Shown: positions 16,643 to 27,724, counted from the first letter of the stretch. The stretch: DNA of 64,000 nt from Massilia sp. KIM (GCF_002007115.1 NZ_MVAD01000001.1:248001-312000), one strand, 5' to 3'. The notes: generated from the letters alone by a model not told the origin. Numbers and translations: made by a program.

Positions 16643-16999
16643 CCGCACCTCATGGTCAAGACAGGAAAGACTTACTCGCTCGAGCTGTCTTTCAGCAATA
16701 GCCGTGCCAAGGGAATGCGGTAAATGAGAACGATTTGCAAACAAAATATAGTTTGCAAGACGATTTTGCAGATGTAAGTTAGCGGTAAGCCATCCTGGTC
16801 GAATAATGTTTGTTCACGGCCATTCTCGCGCTGTATTGACGCTTGGCCATGCCAGGCCGTGTCACACAAAGTTTATTTTTCCCGTCCACACTTTGTTTTT
16901 CGCCCGCGCCGACGGGCCGCACGGGCCGGTGCAGGGCGCCGCGATCTGAAAATGCGGCGTTGCACCATTGCGTGACGCCGATGCACCGGATTGGCATGC
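16643..16999. other. Gene-free AT-richer regulatory region
   Basis: These 357 bp lie upstream of the oxidase operon and downstream of the transposase remnant. The half next to the oxidase is unusually AT-rich for the window and holds a palindrome and a Fur-box-like sequence, listed separately. The other half shows no supported gene. Confidence 0.6.
16720..16764 (-). promoter_or_regulatory. Operator/promoter region of the oxidase operon
   Basis: A perfect 8-bp inverted repeat TTGCAAAC (16735-16742) / GTTTGCAA (16751-16758) flanks AAAATATA. On the minus strand the spacer supplies TATATT, a candidate -10. Overlapping it at 16720-16738 is GTAAATGAGAACGATTTGC, which matches the 19-base Fur consensus at 12 positions. 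The site ends about 80 bp upstream of the oxidase start. Which regulator binds is unknown. Confidence 0.5.
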
Positions 17000-17746
17000 T
17001 CAGGGCGCGCTCCGGCGCCCCGCGCCGGGAGGCAGGGTCTGGGCATCGCGCTCCAGCCAGTAGCGGAACTGGCCGTAGCTCGGCACCACGCCCGGCTCGG
17101 CGTCATGGAAGTAATCGGCCAGCATCTGGCGGTAGGCGGCGCGCCGCGAGAACACCTCGTGGGTGGCGGCGTAGCGCGCGGCGGCGGCCACGAAAATGGC
17201 GCGCATGCGGGCGTCGGCATTGGCGCCCGGAAGGAGGCCCTTGCGCGGCCGGCCGCGCTTGACGCCCGCGTTCGCCATGCGCGTGCGCCCGCGCGCGCCC
17301 GAGTTGGCGTAGTCGGGCAGCAGCGCCTCGGGCGTCTGGCCGCGTTCCCACCAGCGCCGCAGGTAGCGCATCAGGGTGGCGCGCGACACCCCGTGGGCAT
17401 CGGCGTAGGCGCTCAGCAGCGCGGCGCGCTCGCGCTGCTGGTAGAGCGCGGGCAGGCCGGCATGCAGGGACTGGACGGCGTCGAGCGCGCGCGCCTGGAG
17501 CGCCGCGTGCGCCGGCGGCACGGTCCCGGCCGGGCGCGCGGCCGCATAGGGGTCGGTCGGCAGCAGCCGCGCGCGGCCGTCCTGCACGTCGCGCACCAGC
17601 GAGCCCAGTTCCACCTGCCGCGGCAGGGCGCGTTCCTGGCGCAGTGCGAACACCCAGGCCAGGGCCCGCTCGCGATCGATCCACAGGATGCGCAGGGCCT
17701 GGGACGGCGGTCCTGGATACGCGATCACATCGTTTGCTAACAGCAT
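17000..17746 (-). pseudogene. TnsB-like transposase, N-terminal remnant
   Basis: Open frame of 248 residues resembling the N-terminal third of Tn7-type TnsB/Mu-type transposases. It has a small beta domain that begins LLANDVIAYPG and continues RILWIDRERALAWVFAL, helix-turn-helix segments (GVSRATLMRYLRRWWERGQ), then KRGRPRKG and a PSYGQFRYWLERD segment. The frame stops at 17000, where the DDE/RNase H catalytic core should begin, and no core is found in the following 350 bp. The start at 17746 has GTGAGGTG upstream. Most likely a decayed remnant; a repurposed DNA-binding protein is the alternative. Confidence 0.6.
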
Positions 17747-17941
17747 CGGCACCTCACGGACGAGTTCAGGTGCTTTCTCTGATGCAAAGATCGCGCCAGG
17801 ACCGGCGGCCCGGGCGGCGGACACTTTTGGGGCACATCAAGCGGCCCCGCGGCCAGGCCTTTACCTTCTAAGCTCGTGCCCAAGCCTGCGCCTGCAGCTG
17901 GCGCTGCGGGCACTCCGTCCAACCCCTGAGCGAGGCCCACC

Positions 17942-18532
17942 ATGTTTCCGTTTCCACCGACCGTGACGCCGGCAGTGCGCAGTCACCTGGACGCACAGAC
18001 GGCGTTCGTCAACGACATTTCCAGATCCCTGTTCCGTTCCTTCCAGCACCTCTGCGACCTGAACATCCAGCTGGCCCAGACCCTGCTGGAAGAAAGCGCC
18101 CTCGCCAGCCGGCAGGTGCTGGGCGCGGAGCGCCATACCGAGGTGCTGGGCGCGGCGGCTGCGCGCGCCCAGCCCACCACCGACAAGCTGCGCGCCTACC
18201 AGCAGCACATCGCACGCGTGGCCGCCGACGCCCAGGTCGAGCTGGCGCGCGTGGCCGAGCAACATGTGCAGAACGCCACGCGCACCGCGCGCGCCCTGGT
18301 CGACGAGGTAGCCCGCAGCGCGGCCGAGGAAACCGAGCGCGGTCTGCGCACCCAGCAGGAGGCGATGCGCAACATGGCCGACCCCTTCGCCCGCCCCGAC
18401 GGGGCCGGCGGCGGCATGCACATGGGCAGCGAAGAGGGCAAGGCGGCCCAGCGCGACATGGAGCAGGGCATGCAGCAGGCGCGCGCGCAGGCGAGTGCGG
18501 ACATGCGCCCGCCCGGCAGCGCCACCCATTAG
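17942..18532 (+). CDS. Phasin family protein
   Basis: Amphipathic, helix-rich protein of 196 residues without signal peptide, with phasin-type heptads (SRSLFRSFQHLCDLNIQLAQTLLEE) in the first 60 residues. Phasins coat polyhydroxyalkanoate granules in the cytosol, and several copies per genome are usual in Oxalobacteraceae. The tail after about residue 145 is Gly/Met/Ala-rich and probably disordered. The 3' end overlaps the convergent acyltransferase gene by 4 bp. Confidence 0.8.
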   Translation: MFPFPPTVTPAVRSHLDAQTAFVNDISRSLFRSFQHLCDLNIQLAQTLLEESALASRQVLGAERHTEVLGAAAARAQPTTDKLRAYQQHIARVAADAQVELARVAEQHVQNATRTARALVDEVARSAAEETERGLRTQQEAMRNMADPFARPDGAGGGMHMGSEEGKAAQRDMEQGMQQARAQASADMRPPGSATH

Positions 18533-19761
18533 GCGGCGCGCGGGCGCCGCTGGCCGGCGGCCGCGCCATCTTCGTCGTTCGCCTCCCTTGCAGGGAAGCG
18601 CCTGGAGGCAAGGCCGAACAGCGGGCGCAGCACGCCGACGCGGCGCACTGCCTCGAACAAGGCGAAGCACCCGGTCAGGGTCAGGACCGCGAGCAGCAGC
18701 GCCTCGATGCCGGGCGCCAATCCGAGCGGCTTGGCGGCGTGGGCGAGCACGACGATGAGGCTCTGGTGCACGATATAGACCGGCAATATCGCTTCGCCCA
18801 GGTAGCGCCGCGCCGGGCCGTCGGCATCGAGGTGGCGGCGCGCGAAGCCGCAGGCGGCCACGATGGCGCTCCAGGCGCACAGGGCATAGACACAGCGCAT
18901 CGGCGCCTTGACGAGGGCGATGAGCTCCGGCGTGAGCTTGTCGTAGGCCGCGCTCCAGACCACGACCGCGGCCCAGCCGGCCAGGGCCAGGACCAGCGCA
19001 TGCCAGCGCAGCGAGCTGGTCTGTTCCCAGAAGCGCGGCGCGCGGGCCATCAGGGCGCCGAGCAGGAAGGGCAGGAAGTAGGCGGCGTGGTTGTACCAGT
19101 CGTCGACCAGCGCATGGGTCGTTGGGAAGCGCTCGGCCAGCCACACGCGCAGCAGCCCCAGCACAATGGCGGGCAGCGCCAGCAGCCGCCAGCCCGAGAG
19201 CAGCGCGCCGGTGCGGGCCGCCAGGGCCTCGATGCGGGCCGGGGGCAGCAGGGCTGCCAGCAGTCCGAGCAGCATCGTGTAGACCCACAGGTAGGCGAGG
19301 AACCACAGGTGGTTCCAGGTGGGGAGGTCGAGGCAGTCTTCGCGGCAGAAGCCGCCGTAGCCGCTGTAGTACAGGCGCAGGAAGGCCGCGAAGCCGTCGG
19401 CATAGCCCAGCTTTTCGACCACTTCCAGCCAGGGCTGGACGGGCACGATGACGGCCATGCCGAACAGCAGCGGCAGCAGCAGGCGCAGGCTGCGCTGGCG
19501 CAGGAAGGTCGCGCTGCCCAGGCGCTCGAGGAGGAAGCGGGAGGCCACCCCGGCCACGAAGAACAGCAGGGTCAGGCGCCAGGGCGAGGACAGCATCATG
19601 AAGGGCTCGGCGGTCTCGCTCGCATGCGGGCTTTTCACGTGCCAGTCCCAGCTCACGTAATACATGCCGATGTGGTAGGCGATCAGGACGAAGAAGGCGA
19701 GGATGCGCACCCAGTCGAGGAAGTAGAGGCGCTCGCCCGGCGGGCGGGGAAATGCTGGCAT
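18529..19761 (-). CDS. Acyltransferase family 3-like membrane protein
   Basis: Integral membrane protein of 410 residues with about ten helices. The N-terminus (RLYFLDWVRILAFFVLIAYHIGMYY) is the classic start of the acyltransferase-3/OpgC group, with a conserved Arg and a membrane-edge His. These proteins O-acylate periplasmic glucans or surface sugars. The start at 19761 is chosen because the hydrophobic family N-terminus follows at once and CGGAG precedes it; the longer upstream frame is Arg/Pro-rich. Other parts are TM-rich, with a polar C-terminus (ANDEDGAAAGQRRP). The acceptor substrate is unknown. Confidence 0.85.
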   Translation of the reverse strand: MPAFPRPPGERLYFLDWVRILAFFVLIAYHIGMYYVSWDWHVKSPHASETAEPFMMLSSPWRLTLLFFVAGVASRFLLERLGSATFLRQRSLRLLLPLLFGMAVIVPVQPWLEVVEKLGYADGFAAFLRLYYSGYGGFCREDCLDLPTWNHLWFLAYLWVYTMLLGLLAALLPPARIEALAARTGALLSGWRLLALPAIVLGLLRVWLAERFPTTHALVDDWYNHAAYFLPFLLGALMARAPRFWEQTSSLRWHALVLALAGWAAVVVWSAAYDKLTPELIALVKAPMRCVYALCAWSAIVAACGFARRHLDADGPARRYLGEAILPVYIVHQSLIVVLAHAAKPLGLAPGIEALLLAVLTLTGCFALFEAVRRVGVLRPLFGLASRRFPAREANDEDGAAAGQRRPRAA

Positions 19762-19953
19762 GGTCGGCTCCGTGGATGGGAATGGGGCCAGCATGCCGCC
19801 GGGTTCGCGCGTCGCCCAGCGGAAGGTGGCGAAACGGGTCCCGCGCGGGGCGAACCGGAACGGCGCGCGGCGGAACCCAGGCGTCGGGCCGCGCATGGCC
19901 ACGCGCACGCAGCGGCGCCGCCCGGGCCGGGCTTGCTCGCGCCGCCCAGACTC

Positions 19954-20670
19954 CTAGCGTCCGCCTTCCAGCCTCGCCATCACTTCGGACCGGTACTGCC
20001 GGCTGCACGGCACCCTTGCGCCGCTGCGCAGGACCAGCTCGCAGTCGCCCTTGTCCAGCGGCACCACGCGCTCGATGCGCTCCGGACGCAGCGCCGCCCG
20101 GCGGTGACAGCGCACGAAGCCCGGCCCGAGCCGTTCGAGCAACCCGGCCAGGGTCTGGCGCAACAGCGGCGCGCCGCTGGCGGTGTGCAGCACCACGTAG
20201 TTGTCGGCCGTTTCCAGCCAGTCGATGTCGGCCACCTGCACCACGCGGGTCGCGCCGCGCTCGCTCACCAGGAGCTGGCGCGGCGGCGCCGCCGGCAGCG
20301 GCTGTTCGCGGCCGGCCAGCAGGCGCGCGCGCAGGCGCTCGAGCGCGCGTTGCAGGCGCGCCTGGTCGAAGGGCTTGAGCAGGTAGTCGACCGCCTCGGC
20401 GTCGAAGGCGCGCAGCGCGTAGTCGTCATGGGCGGTGACGAACACCACCAGCGGCGCCGGCGCCGGCAGCGAGGCCGCCAGGTCGATCCCGGACAGCTCG
20501 GGCATGGCGATGTCGAGCAGCAGGGCGTCCGGCGCGAAGGCGGGCAGGCGCGCCAGCGCCTCGATGCCGTCGGCCGCTTCCTCCACCGCGTCGACACAGG
20601 GCTCGAGCGCCAGCATGCGGCGCAGGCGGGCGCGCGCGGGCGCTTCGTCGTCGACGATCAGGATGCGCAT
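19954..20670 (-). CDS. LytTR-type response regulator
   Basis: Two-component response regulator of 238 residues. The receiver domain (1-115) has the acidic pair D7-D8, phosphoacceptor D53 (LLLDIAMPELSG) and Lys in the LLKPF motif. The LytTR DNA-binding domain (about 130-235) includes the motifs DIDWLETADNYVVLHT and FVRCHRRAAL. It is paired with the LytS-like histidine kinase whose gene overlaps its start by 13 bp. Targets are likely LytTR direct-repeat promoters, not identified here. Confidence 0.94.
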   Translation of the reverse strand: MRILIVDDEAPARARLRRMLALEPCVDAVEEAADGIEALARLPAFAPDALLLDIAMPELSGIDLAASLPAPAPLVVFVTAHDDYALRAFDAEAVDYLLKPFDQARLQRALERLRARLLAGREQPLPAAPPRQLLVSERGATRVVQVADIDWLETADNYVVLHTASGAPLLRQTLAGLLERLGPGFVRCHRRAALRPERIERVVPLDKGDCELVLRSGARVPCSRQYRSEVMARLEGGR

Positions 20671-21722
20671 GGCACCCGCATTTCCGCCCGCACGCCGCGC
20701 GGCGCGAGCGCGCTCAGTGTGAAGCCGGCGCGCGCCCCGTGCAGGGCATCCAGGCGCGCGCGCAGGTTGGCCAGCGCCACGCCCTGGCCGCCGGGCGCGG
20801 GCTCGCCGTCCAGGCGGCCGCCGTCGTCTTCCACGCGCAGCACCAGCTCGCCCTCGCGGCAGGCCGCGCTCACCCGCACCCGCGTCGGCTCGCGCCGCGT
20901 TTCGACGGTGTGGCGGAACACGTTCTCCAGTAGCGGCTGGAGGCTCACCGCCGGCAGCAGCACCTTCATGGCGGCATCCTCGATCTCCCAGTCCAGCGCC
21001 ACCCGGCCCTCGAAGCGCTCGGCCATCACGGCGGCGTAGGCGCGCGCCAGGCGCAGCTCATCGGCCAGGCTGGCCTGGGGGCGGGCGCCCAGGTCCATGG
21101 CGGCGCGCAGCACGTCGGCCAGCCGCACCAGGGTGGCGTCGGCGCGCGCGACGTCCACGTGCATCAGCGACGAGACGGTGTTCAGGGCGTTGAACAGGAA
21201 GTGCGGCTGCATTTGGCGCGTCAGGCGCGCCAGTTCGGCTTCGCGCAGCAGGGCCTGGGCGCGCTGGGCGCGCACCCGCTCGTCCAGGAGCTGGCGCCAG
21301 GACAGCAGGCCGAAGCCGACCGCCGTGAACAGGCAGACGAAGACCGTGATCTTGAGCGCCTCGTAGACCAGGACCTCGCTCCAGGGCTCGTGATCGTAGC
21401 TGGCGCCGGCCCAGCCGTAGACCAGGTGGCGGATGCCGAAGGCCAGCGGCGCGAAGGCGATCCAGTACAGCGGCAGCCAGCGCGCCTGCAGGGCCGCCCA
21501 GCGCCAGGGCTGGGAGATCAGGGCGTCGTGGCGCGCGGTGAAGCGGCGCTGGAGCAGCAGCAGGCCGGTTGCGACCAGCGCCGACGAGGTCTCCCACAGG
21601 ACCGGCTGCCAGAGGGCGGCGCCGCCGTCGCGCCGGAAGTCCTCGATCGCGACCAGCACCATCAGGGCCCAGAACAGGACCCAGGCGAGGAGGGCGGCGG
21701 CGAGGCTGCGGTTCGGTAGCAT
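20658..21722 (-). CDS. LytS/YehU-like sensor histidine kinase
   Basis: Membrane sensor kinase of 354 residues. Four hydrophobic helices lie in the first 145 residues with little periplasmic domain, followed by the His_kinase family motif with phosphoacceptor H174 (QPHFLFNALN). An HATPase domain follows, with its N-box (LQPLLENVFRHTVE) and the G box GGQGVALANLRARL. The gene overlaps the LytTR regulator, an arrangement typical of this kinase class. The signal is unknown. Confidence 0.93.
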   Translation of the reverse strand: MLPNRSLAAALLAWVLFWALMVLVAIEDFRRDGGAALWQPVLWETSSALVATGLLLLQRRFTARHDALISQPWRWAALQARWLPLYWIAFAPLAFGIRHLVYGWAGASYDHEPWSEVLVYEALKITVFVCLFTAVGFGLLSWRQLLDERVRAQRAQALLREAELARLTRQMQPHFLFNALNTVSSLMHVDVARADATLVRLADVLRAAMDLGARPQASLADELRLARAYAAVMAERFEGRVALDWEIEDAAMKVLLPAVSLQPLLENVFRHTVETRREPTRVRVSAACREGELVLRVEDDGGRLDGEPAPGGQGVALANLRARLDALHGARAGFTLSALAPRGVRAEMRVPCAS

Positions 21723-21800
21723 GGTGGGGGCGTGGGGAAGCGATGAGCGATCATCGGCGAACTCCCGCCGCTTGTCAAAGCATGGCCGGCGGCCCGAGGC

Positions 21801-22763
21801 TCAGCCGCCGTCCTGGCCGCGCCCGCGCCGGCGTTCGGCGTCGATCTCGGCGCGCATGGCGCCCACCTGGTCGATGTACCTGGCCACCGGCGCGTCCGGG
21901 CTGGCGCGCGTCTCGGGCGGCAGCAGCACCGACATATAGAGTTCGTCGGCTGCGCGCCCGTGGCGCTGCTGGTTCCCGACCAGCACCAGGCCCGAGGCCA
22001 GGATCGCCAGGCCGGCGCAGATCGCGCGCAGGCGCCGGCGCAGCTCGGGCTTGACGGTCGCCAGGTGGAAGTAGATGACGCCGGCGACGGTGAGCACCGC
22101 CGCGTGCGAGCCGTAGCGGGTCAGCCACTCCCAGGAATAGGCATAGGCCAGCGCGCTGGCCAGCAGGCGGAAAGCCACCAGCACCGCGAGGCCGCAGCCG
22201 AAGATGAAGAAGTGGCGCCCCAGGCGCGCGTGGCGCGAGAACACCCGGTTGTTGAAGGCCCACAGGCCGCTCCACAGCAGGCCGACGCCGATGCCGGCCG
22301 CCAGGGCCTGCACGCCGTCCTCCAGTCCGAAGTTGCCGAAGTCGGTCAGCCAGGCGACCAGCAGGGCCACCAGGCCGGTCAGCGCGGCCCCGGCCAGGCC
22401 CGGCACCAGGCCCTCCCAGCCGTGCATGGTGCGGTCGCGCAGTTCGGCCGGCACCGGATGGTCGGCCGCGCGCAGGCGCAGCGAGGTATGCCCCATGCGC
22501 ACCACCGTGTCGCCGTCCAGCGCGACCGCGGTGACGCGCTTGTTCTTGTGGACGATGCCGTTGCGGCTGCCCAGGTCGCGCATGACCGGCTTGCCATCCT
22601 CGCCCGCCTCGATCACCACGTGGTGCGGCGCCGCGTATTCGTCGTCGACAATGAAGTCGTTGTCGTAGGCGCGTCCGACCCGGATCGGCAGGCTGGCGAC
22701 GCGGTGCCGGTGCAGCACCTCGCCGCTGCGCGCCAGCATCTCGATGGTCCAGGGGCCGTTCAT
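21801..22763 (-). CDS. FHA-domain membrane protein
   Basis: Protein of 320 residues. An N-terminal forkhead-associated domain (about 22-95; motifs RVGRAYDNDFIV, HHVVI and GSRNGIVHKNKRV) should bind phosphothreonine in the cytosol. It is followed by about five membrane helices (120-250) and a charged C-terminal helix. Its start overlaps the stop of the trypsin-like protease gene (ATGA), so the two are one translation unit. The pairing suggests a protease-linked envelope response with phospho-signal input, but no kinase is encoded nearby. Confidence 0.85.
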   Translation of the reverse strand: MNGPWTIEMLARSGEVLHRHRVASLPIRVGRAYDNDFIVDDEYAAPHHVVIEAGEDGKPVMRDLGSRNGIVHKNKRVTAVALDGDTVVRMGHTSLRLRAADHPVPAELRDRTMHGWEGLVPGLAGAALTGLVALLVAWLTDFGNFGLEDGVQALAAGIGVGLLWSGLWAFNNRVFSRHARLGRHFFIFGCGLAVLVAFRLLASALAYAYSWEWLTRYGSHAAVLTVAGVIYFHLATVKPELRRRLRAICAGLAILASGLVLVGNQQRHGRAADELYMSVLLPPETRASPDAPVARYIDQVGAMRAEIDAERRRGRGQDGG

Positions 22764-24199
22764 CGGCGTCCGCTGCGCCCGAAGGCGCCCAGGAAGGCGC
22801 GCGTGACGCGCATGCCGTTTTCGTAGGACACGCCCGAGACGTCGACCCGGCTCTGCAGGCTGGCATAGGTGGCGTCGGTGCTGGCGGTGAGCAGGGTGAA
22901 GTTGTACAGGCCCTCGAACTTGCGGTAGCCGCGCACGCAGGTGACGGCGCGCAGCGGCAGGCTGCGGGTGTGGACGAAGCCCTCGGTGCACACCGGCTTG
23001 GTCAGGCGCGGATCGCCCGCGCTGCCCAGGTTGTCGACCTTGAACAGGCTGCTGGCCAGCGAGGCGAAGCGCAGCGGCTCCATGTTCCCGGAACGGATGT
23101 ACTGGTGGGTCACCGCCACCGCCCCGGTCTGCTGCGACTCCGACACGTAGACCGCCGACTGCATCACGCAGCTCATGGCGTCGACGTTGTACACCGCCGC
23201 CGACTTCACCGTCGAGCGCCCCCAGCAGCGCACCTGGCCGGAGTCGCGCACCGGCACCAGGTAGGGGCCCATGCCCTTGAGGGTCAGCGGTTCTTCCAGC
23301 AGGCGGTCGACCATGCCGGCCTGGTGGACCAGCAACTGTTGCGCGATCAGCGGATTGAAGTCCCTGGGGGGCGCCGGCTTGGCGGCGACCTCGCGCAGCA
23401 GTTCCTGGGCGTATTCGACCGGCACCAGGAAGCTGACCGATTCGCCGTCCAGGCGGCGCGCCACGTTGATGCCGGCCACGGTGCCGCTGGCGGTGATGCT
23501 GGGGCCGCCGCTCATGCCCGAATTGATCGGACCGCCGAAGATCAGGCGGTTGTAGAAGCTGCGCTGGAGCACACCGTTGTACGCCCCTTCCGAGATCGCG
23601 AAGCCGAGGTCGAGCGGGTTGCCGAGCGAGTACAGGCGCTGTCCCTGGCGCAGGCGCACCGGGCGCTCCGGCACCTTGAAGAAGCCGCTGCCATTGCGGT
23701 TGACGCGCACCACGGCCAGGTCGTGCAGCACGTCGACCGCCATCAGTTCGACCGGGCCGGTGTTGCCGTCGGTGTCGATGTATTCGGCGGTGTAGACGTC
23801 GGGGTCGAGCGCCATCTGCGACACCACGTGGTAATTGGTCAGGGCCAGGTTGCTGCTGCCAACCAGGAAACCCGAGCCGACCGTGGACTGGGTGCGGCCG
23901 TTCTTGAGCAGCATGCGGATCTGCAGCAGGTCGGGGCGGGCCGAGGCGTACAAGTCCTGGGCTTCGGACGAGGGCTGGGGCAGGGGATCGAGGGCCTCCA
24001 CTTCGCCCGGTCCGGGCGCGGTCGGCGTGGCGGCGGGCGGCAGCTGGGCGGGCGGCAACTGCATGGCCGGGGCGGACGCACGGTTGGCGGCGCCCCCGGT
24101 CTGGGCCGCTGGCTGGGTGGCGCTGGGCGGCGCGCCGGGCGCCGTCGCCGCGCCGAAGCCGAGGAGGGAAAGCAGGAGAGCAAGGACGACCCGTTTCAT
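22760..24199 (-). CDS. Secreted trypsin-like serine protease
   Basis: Protein of 479 residues with a signal peptide (about 1-24) and a Pro/Ala-rich spacer to about residue 75. A trypsin-2/DegP-like protease domain follows, with His in ALTNYHVV, Asp in HDLAVVRVN and Ser in NSGMSGGPS. No PDZ domain is recognised. The C-terminal 200 residues hold several Cys and look like a separate domain. The start at 24199 is preferred over an upstream ATG at 24217 because AAGAG lies at proper distance. The stop overlaps the FHA gene. Confidence 0.87.
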   Translation of the reverse strand: MKRVVLALLLSLLGFGAATAPGAPPSATQPAAQTGGAANRASAPAMQLPPAQLPPAATPTAPGPGEVEALDPLPQPSSEAQDLYASARPDLLQIRMLLKNGRTQSTVGSGFLVGSSNLALTNYHVVSQMALDPDVYTAEYIDTDGNTGPVELMAVDVLHDLAVVRVNRNGSGFFKVPERPVRLRQGQRLYSLGNPLDLGFAISEGAYNGVLQRSFYNRLIFGGPINSGMSGGPSITASGTVAGINVARRLDGESVSFLVPVEYAQELLREVAAKPAPPRDFNPLIAQQLLVHQAGMVDRLLEEPLTLKGMGPYLVPVRDSGQVRCWGRSTVKSAAVYNVDAMSCVMQSAVYVSESQQTGAVAVTHQYIRSGNMEPLRFASLASSLFKVDNLGSAGDPRLTKPVCTEGFVHTRSLPLRAVTCVRGYRKFEGLYNFTLLTASTDATYASLQSRVDVSGVSYENGMRVTRAFLGAFGRSGRR

Positions 24200-24209
24200 G
24201 CAATCTCTT

Positions 24210-24223
24210 GTTTGCAAGACGAT
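24210..24223 (-). promoter_or_regulatory. 14-bp motif shared with the oxidase operon
   Basis: GTTTGCAAGACGAT lies 11 bp upstream of the trypsin-like protease start. The identical 14-mer lies at 16751-16764 in the oxidase operator region, also upstream of a minus-strand gene and in the same orientation. It may be a shared operator; chance cannot be excluded. Confidence 0.3.
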
Positions 24224-24287
24224 GAGGTCTATCTTGCCACCGGATCAGGTGGCCGTGCGCGCGTTACGTCATGGCGCGCAAGAAATA

Positions 24288-24974
24288 TCAGGCCGCGCCG
24301 GGTTCGGTCACCGCCTGGCGCGCGGGCTCGGTCGGGGCTGCCGGCGCAGATGCGGCGCCGGTCAGCGGGCCCATCATGTGGCCCAGCTTGGCCTGCTTGG
24401 TGTTCAGGTAGTGGTTGTTGTAGGCGTTGCGGTTGACCAGCAGCGGCACGCGCTCGGCGACCTCGATGCCGAGGCGGGTCAGGGCGTCGATCTTGCGCGG
24501 GTTGTTGGTCATCAGGCGCACCGACTTGATGCCGAACTGCTCCAGCATCGGGCGGCACAGCTCGTAGTTGCGGGCGTCGGCGTGGAAGCCCAGCTGCAGG
24601 TTGGCCTCGACCGTGTCGGCGCCGGCTTCCTGCAGGCGGTAGGCGCGGATCTTGTTGACCAGGCCGATCCCGCGGCCTTCCTGGCGCAGGTAGAGCAGGA
24701 TGCCGCGGCCTTCCTCGGCGATGCGGCGCAGCGCCCCTTCGAGCTGGGCGCCGCAGTCGCAGCGCTGCGAATACATCACGTCGCCGGTCAGGCATTCCGA
24801 GTGCACCCGCGCCAGCACCGGTTCACCGCTGCCCAGGTCGCCCAGCGCCATCGCCAGGTGCTCCTTGCCGGTCGCCGGCTCGACCCAGGCGTGCAGCGTG
24901 AACTGGGCCCAGGGCGTGGGCAGGGTGCACGAGGTGGCGTAGTCGAGGATGGCGGCAGGGGCGGTGGCTGGCAT
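24288..24974 (-). CDS. ribA: GTP cyclohydrolase II
   Basis: First committed step of riboflavin synthesis: opens GTP to a diaminopyrimidine, releasing formate and pyrophosphate. The Zn site C-x10-C-x-C is present ([14 protein letters not shown]), followed by the catalytic [15 protein letters not shown] and the MTNNPRKI segment. The start at 24974 gives 228 residues; an in-frame ATG at 25007 would add 11 residues but lacks a ribosome site. A short Ala/Pro-rich C-terminal tail extends past the usual end. It is transcribed alone, divergent from the sensor kinase. Confidence 0.95.
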   Translation of the reverse strand: MPATAPAAILDYATSCTLPTPWAQFTLHAWVEPATGKEHLAMALGDLGSGEPVLARVHSECLTGDVMYSQRCDCGAQLEGALRRIAEEGRGILLYLRQEGRGIGLVNKIRAYRLQEAGADTVEANLQLGFHADARNYELCRPMLEQFGIKSVRLMTNNPRKIDALTRLGIEVAERVPLLVNRNAYNNHYLNTKQAKLGHMMGPLTGAASAPAAPTEPARQAVTEPGAA

Positions 24975-25180
24975 GACGGTGTTTCCCAATTGCTTGCGTG
25001 AATGCATGTAGCCCGCAAGTTTACCGGAAATCGGCTATGACCGTGCGGAATCACCCGGTTTTGGGAGGCAAGCACCCCTTCTGGCCGATGCGCCACGGTG
25101 AGTGTTGCGCACCGCACAACTATGTGCCGCAGAGCATCATCGCTGTGGTACGCTTTGGGAAAGCAAGCTCCCCCCAGGCC

Positions 25181-27466
<2,286 letters not shown>

Positions 27467-27506
27467 CGGTGGTGTTCGCTTTGCGTCTGCTGCTGGTCGC
27501 CAGCAG

Positions 27507-27572
27507 CCAACCACCAACCACCAACCACCAGCCGCCAACCGCCAACGTCAACCGCCAAGCGCCAAGCGCCAA
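27507..27572 (+). repeat. CCAACCA heptamer and related low-complexity run
   Basis: Three perfect tandem CCAACCA units (27507-27527) run into degenerate CCAnC/CCGCCAA units to about 27572. The top strand is almost free of G here. It sits just after the sensor kinase stop. No function is assigned. Confidence 0.7.
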
Positions 27573-27600
27573 TACCGACATCGACCCGCGACTCATGTAC

Positions 27601-27705
27601 CGTCATTCCCGCGAAGGCGGGAATCCAAGTTTGCGTGCACATCCAGGACAGCGTGCTTTAGTGGCTACGGCACGAACTTGGATTCCCGCCTTCGCGGGAA
27701 TGACG
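27601..27705. repeat. Perfect 31-bp inverted pair of palindromic repeat
   Basis: Arm 1 at 27601-27631 (CGTCATTCCCGCGAAGGCGG, then GAATCCAAGTT) and arm 2 at 27675-27705 are exact reverse complements, separated by 43 bp. Each arm also contains its own small stem (TTCCCGC / GCGGGAA). It sits in a convergent gap between the sensor kinase and the TIM-barrel gene and may serve as a bidirectional transcription stop. It belongs to the interspersed family also found at 7763, 49092, 49383 and 56012. Confidence 0.85.
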
Positions 27706-27724
27706 GTGAAGGTGACGGGCGACT

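Noticed and set aside
17861..20008. Minus-strand 715-codon frame across phasin and acyltransferase
   Set aside because: Pro/Arg/Ala-rich shadow of genes in other frames.
18739..21039. Long plus-strand frame across the acyltransferase and LytTR genes
   Set aside because: It spans several real minus-strand genes and shows only the mirrored codon pattern.
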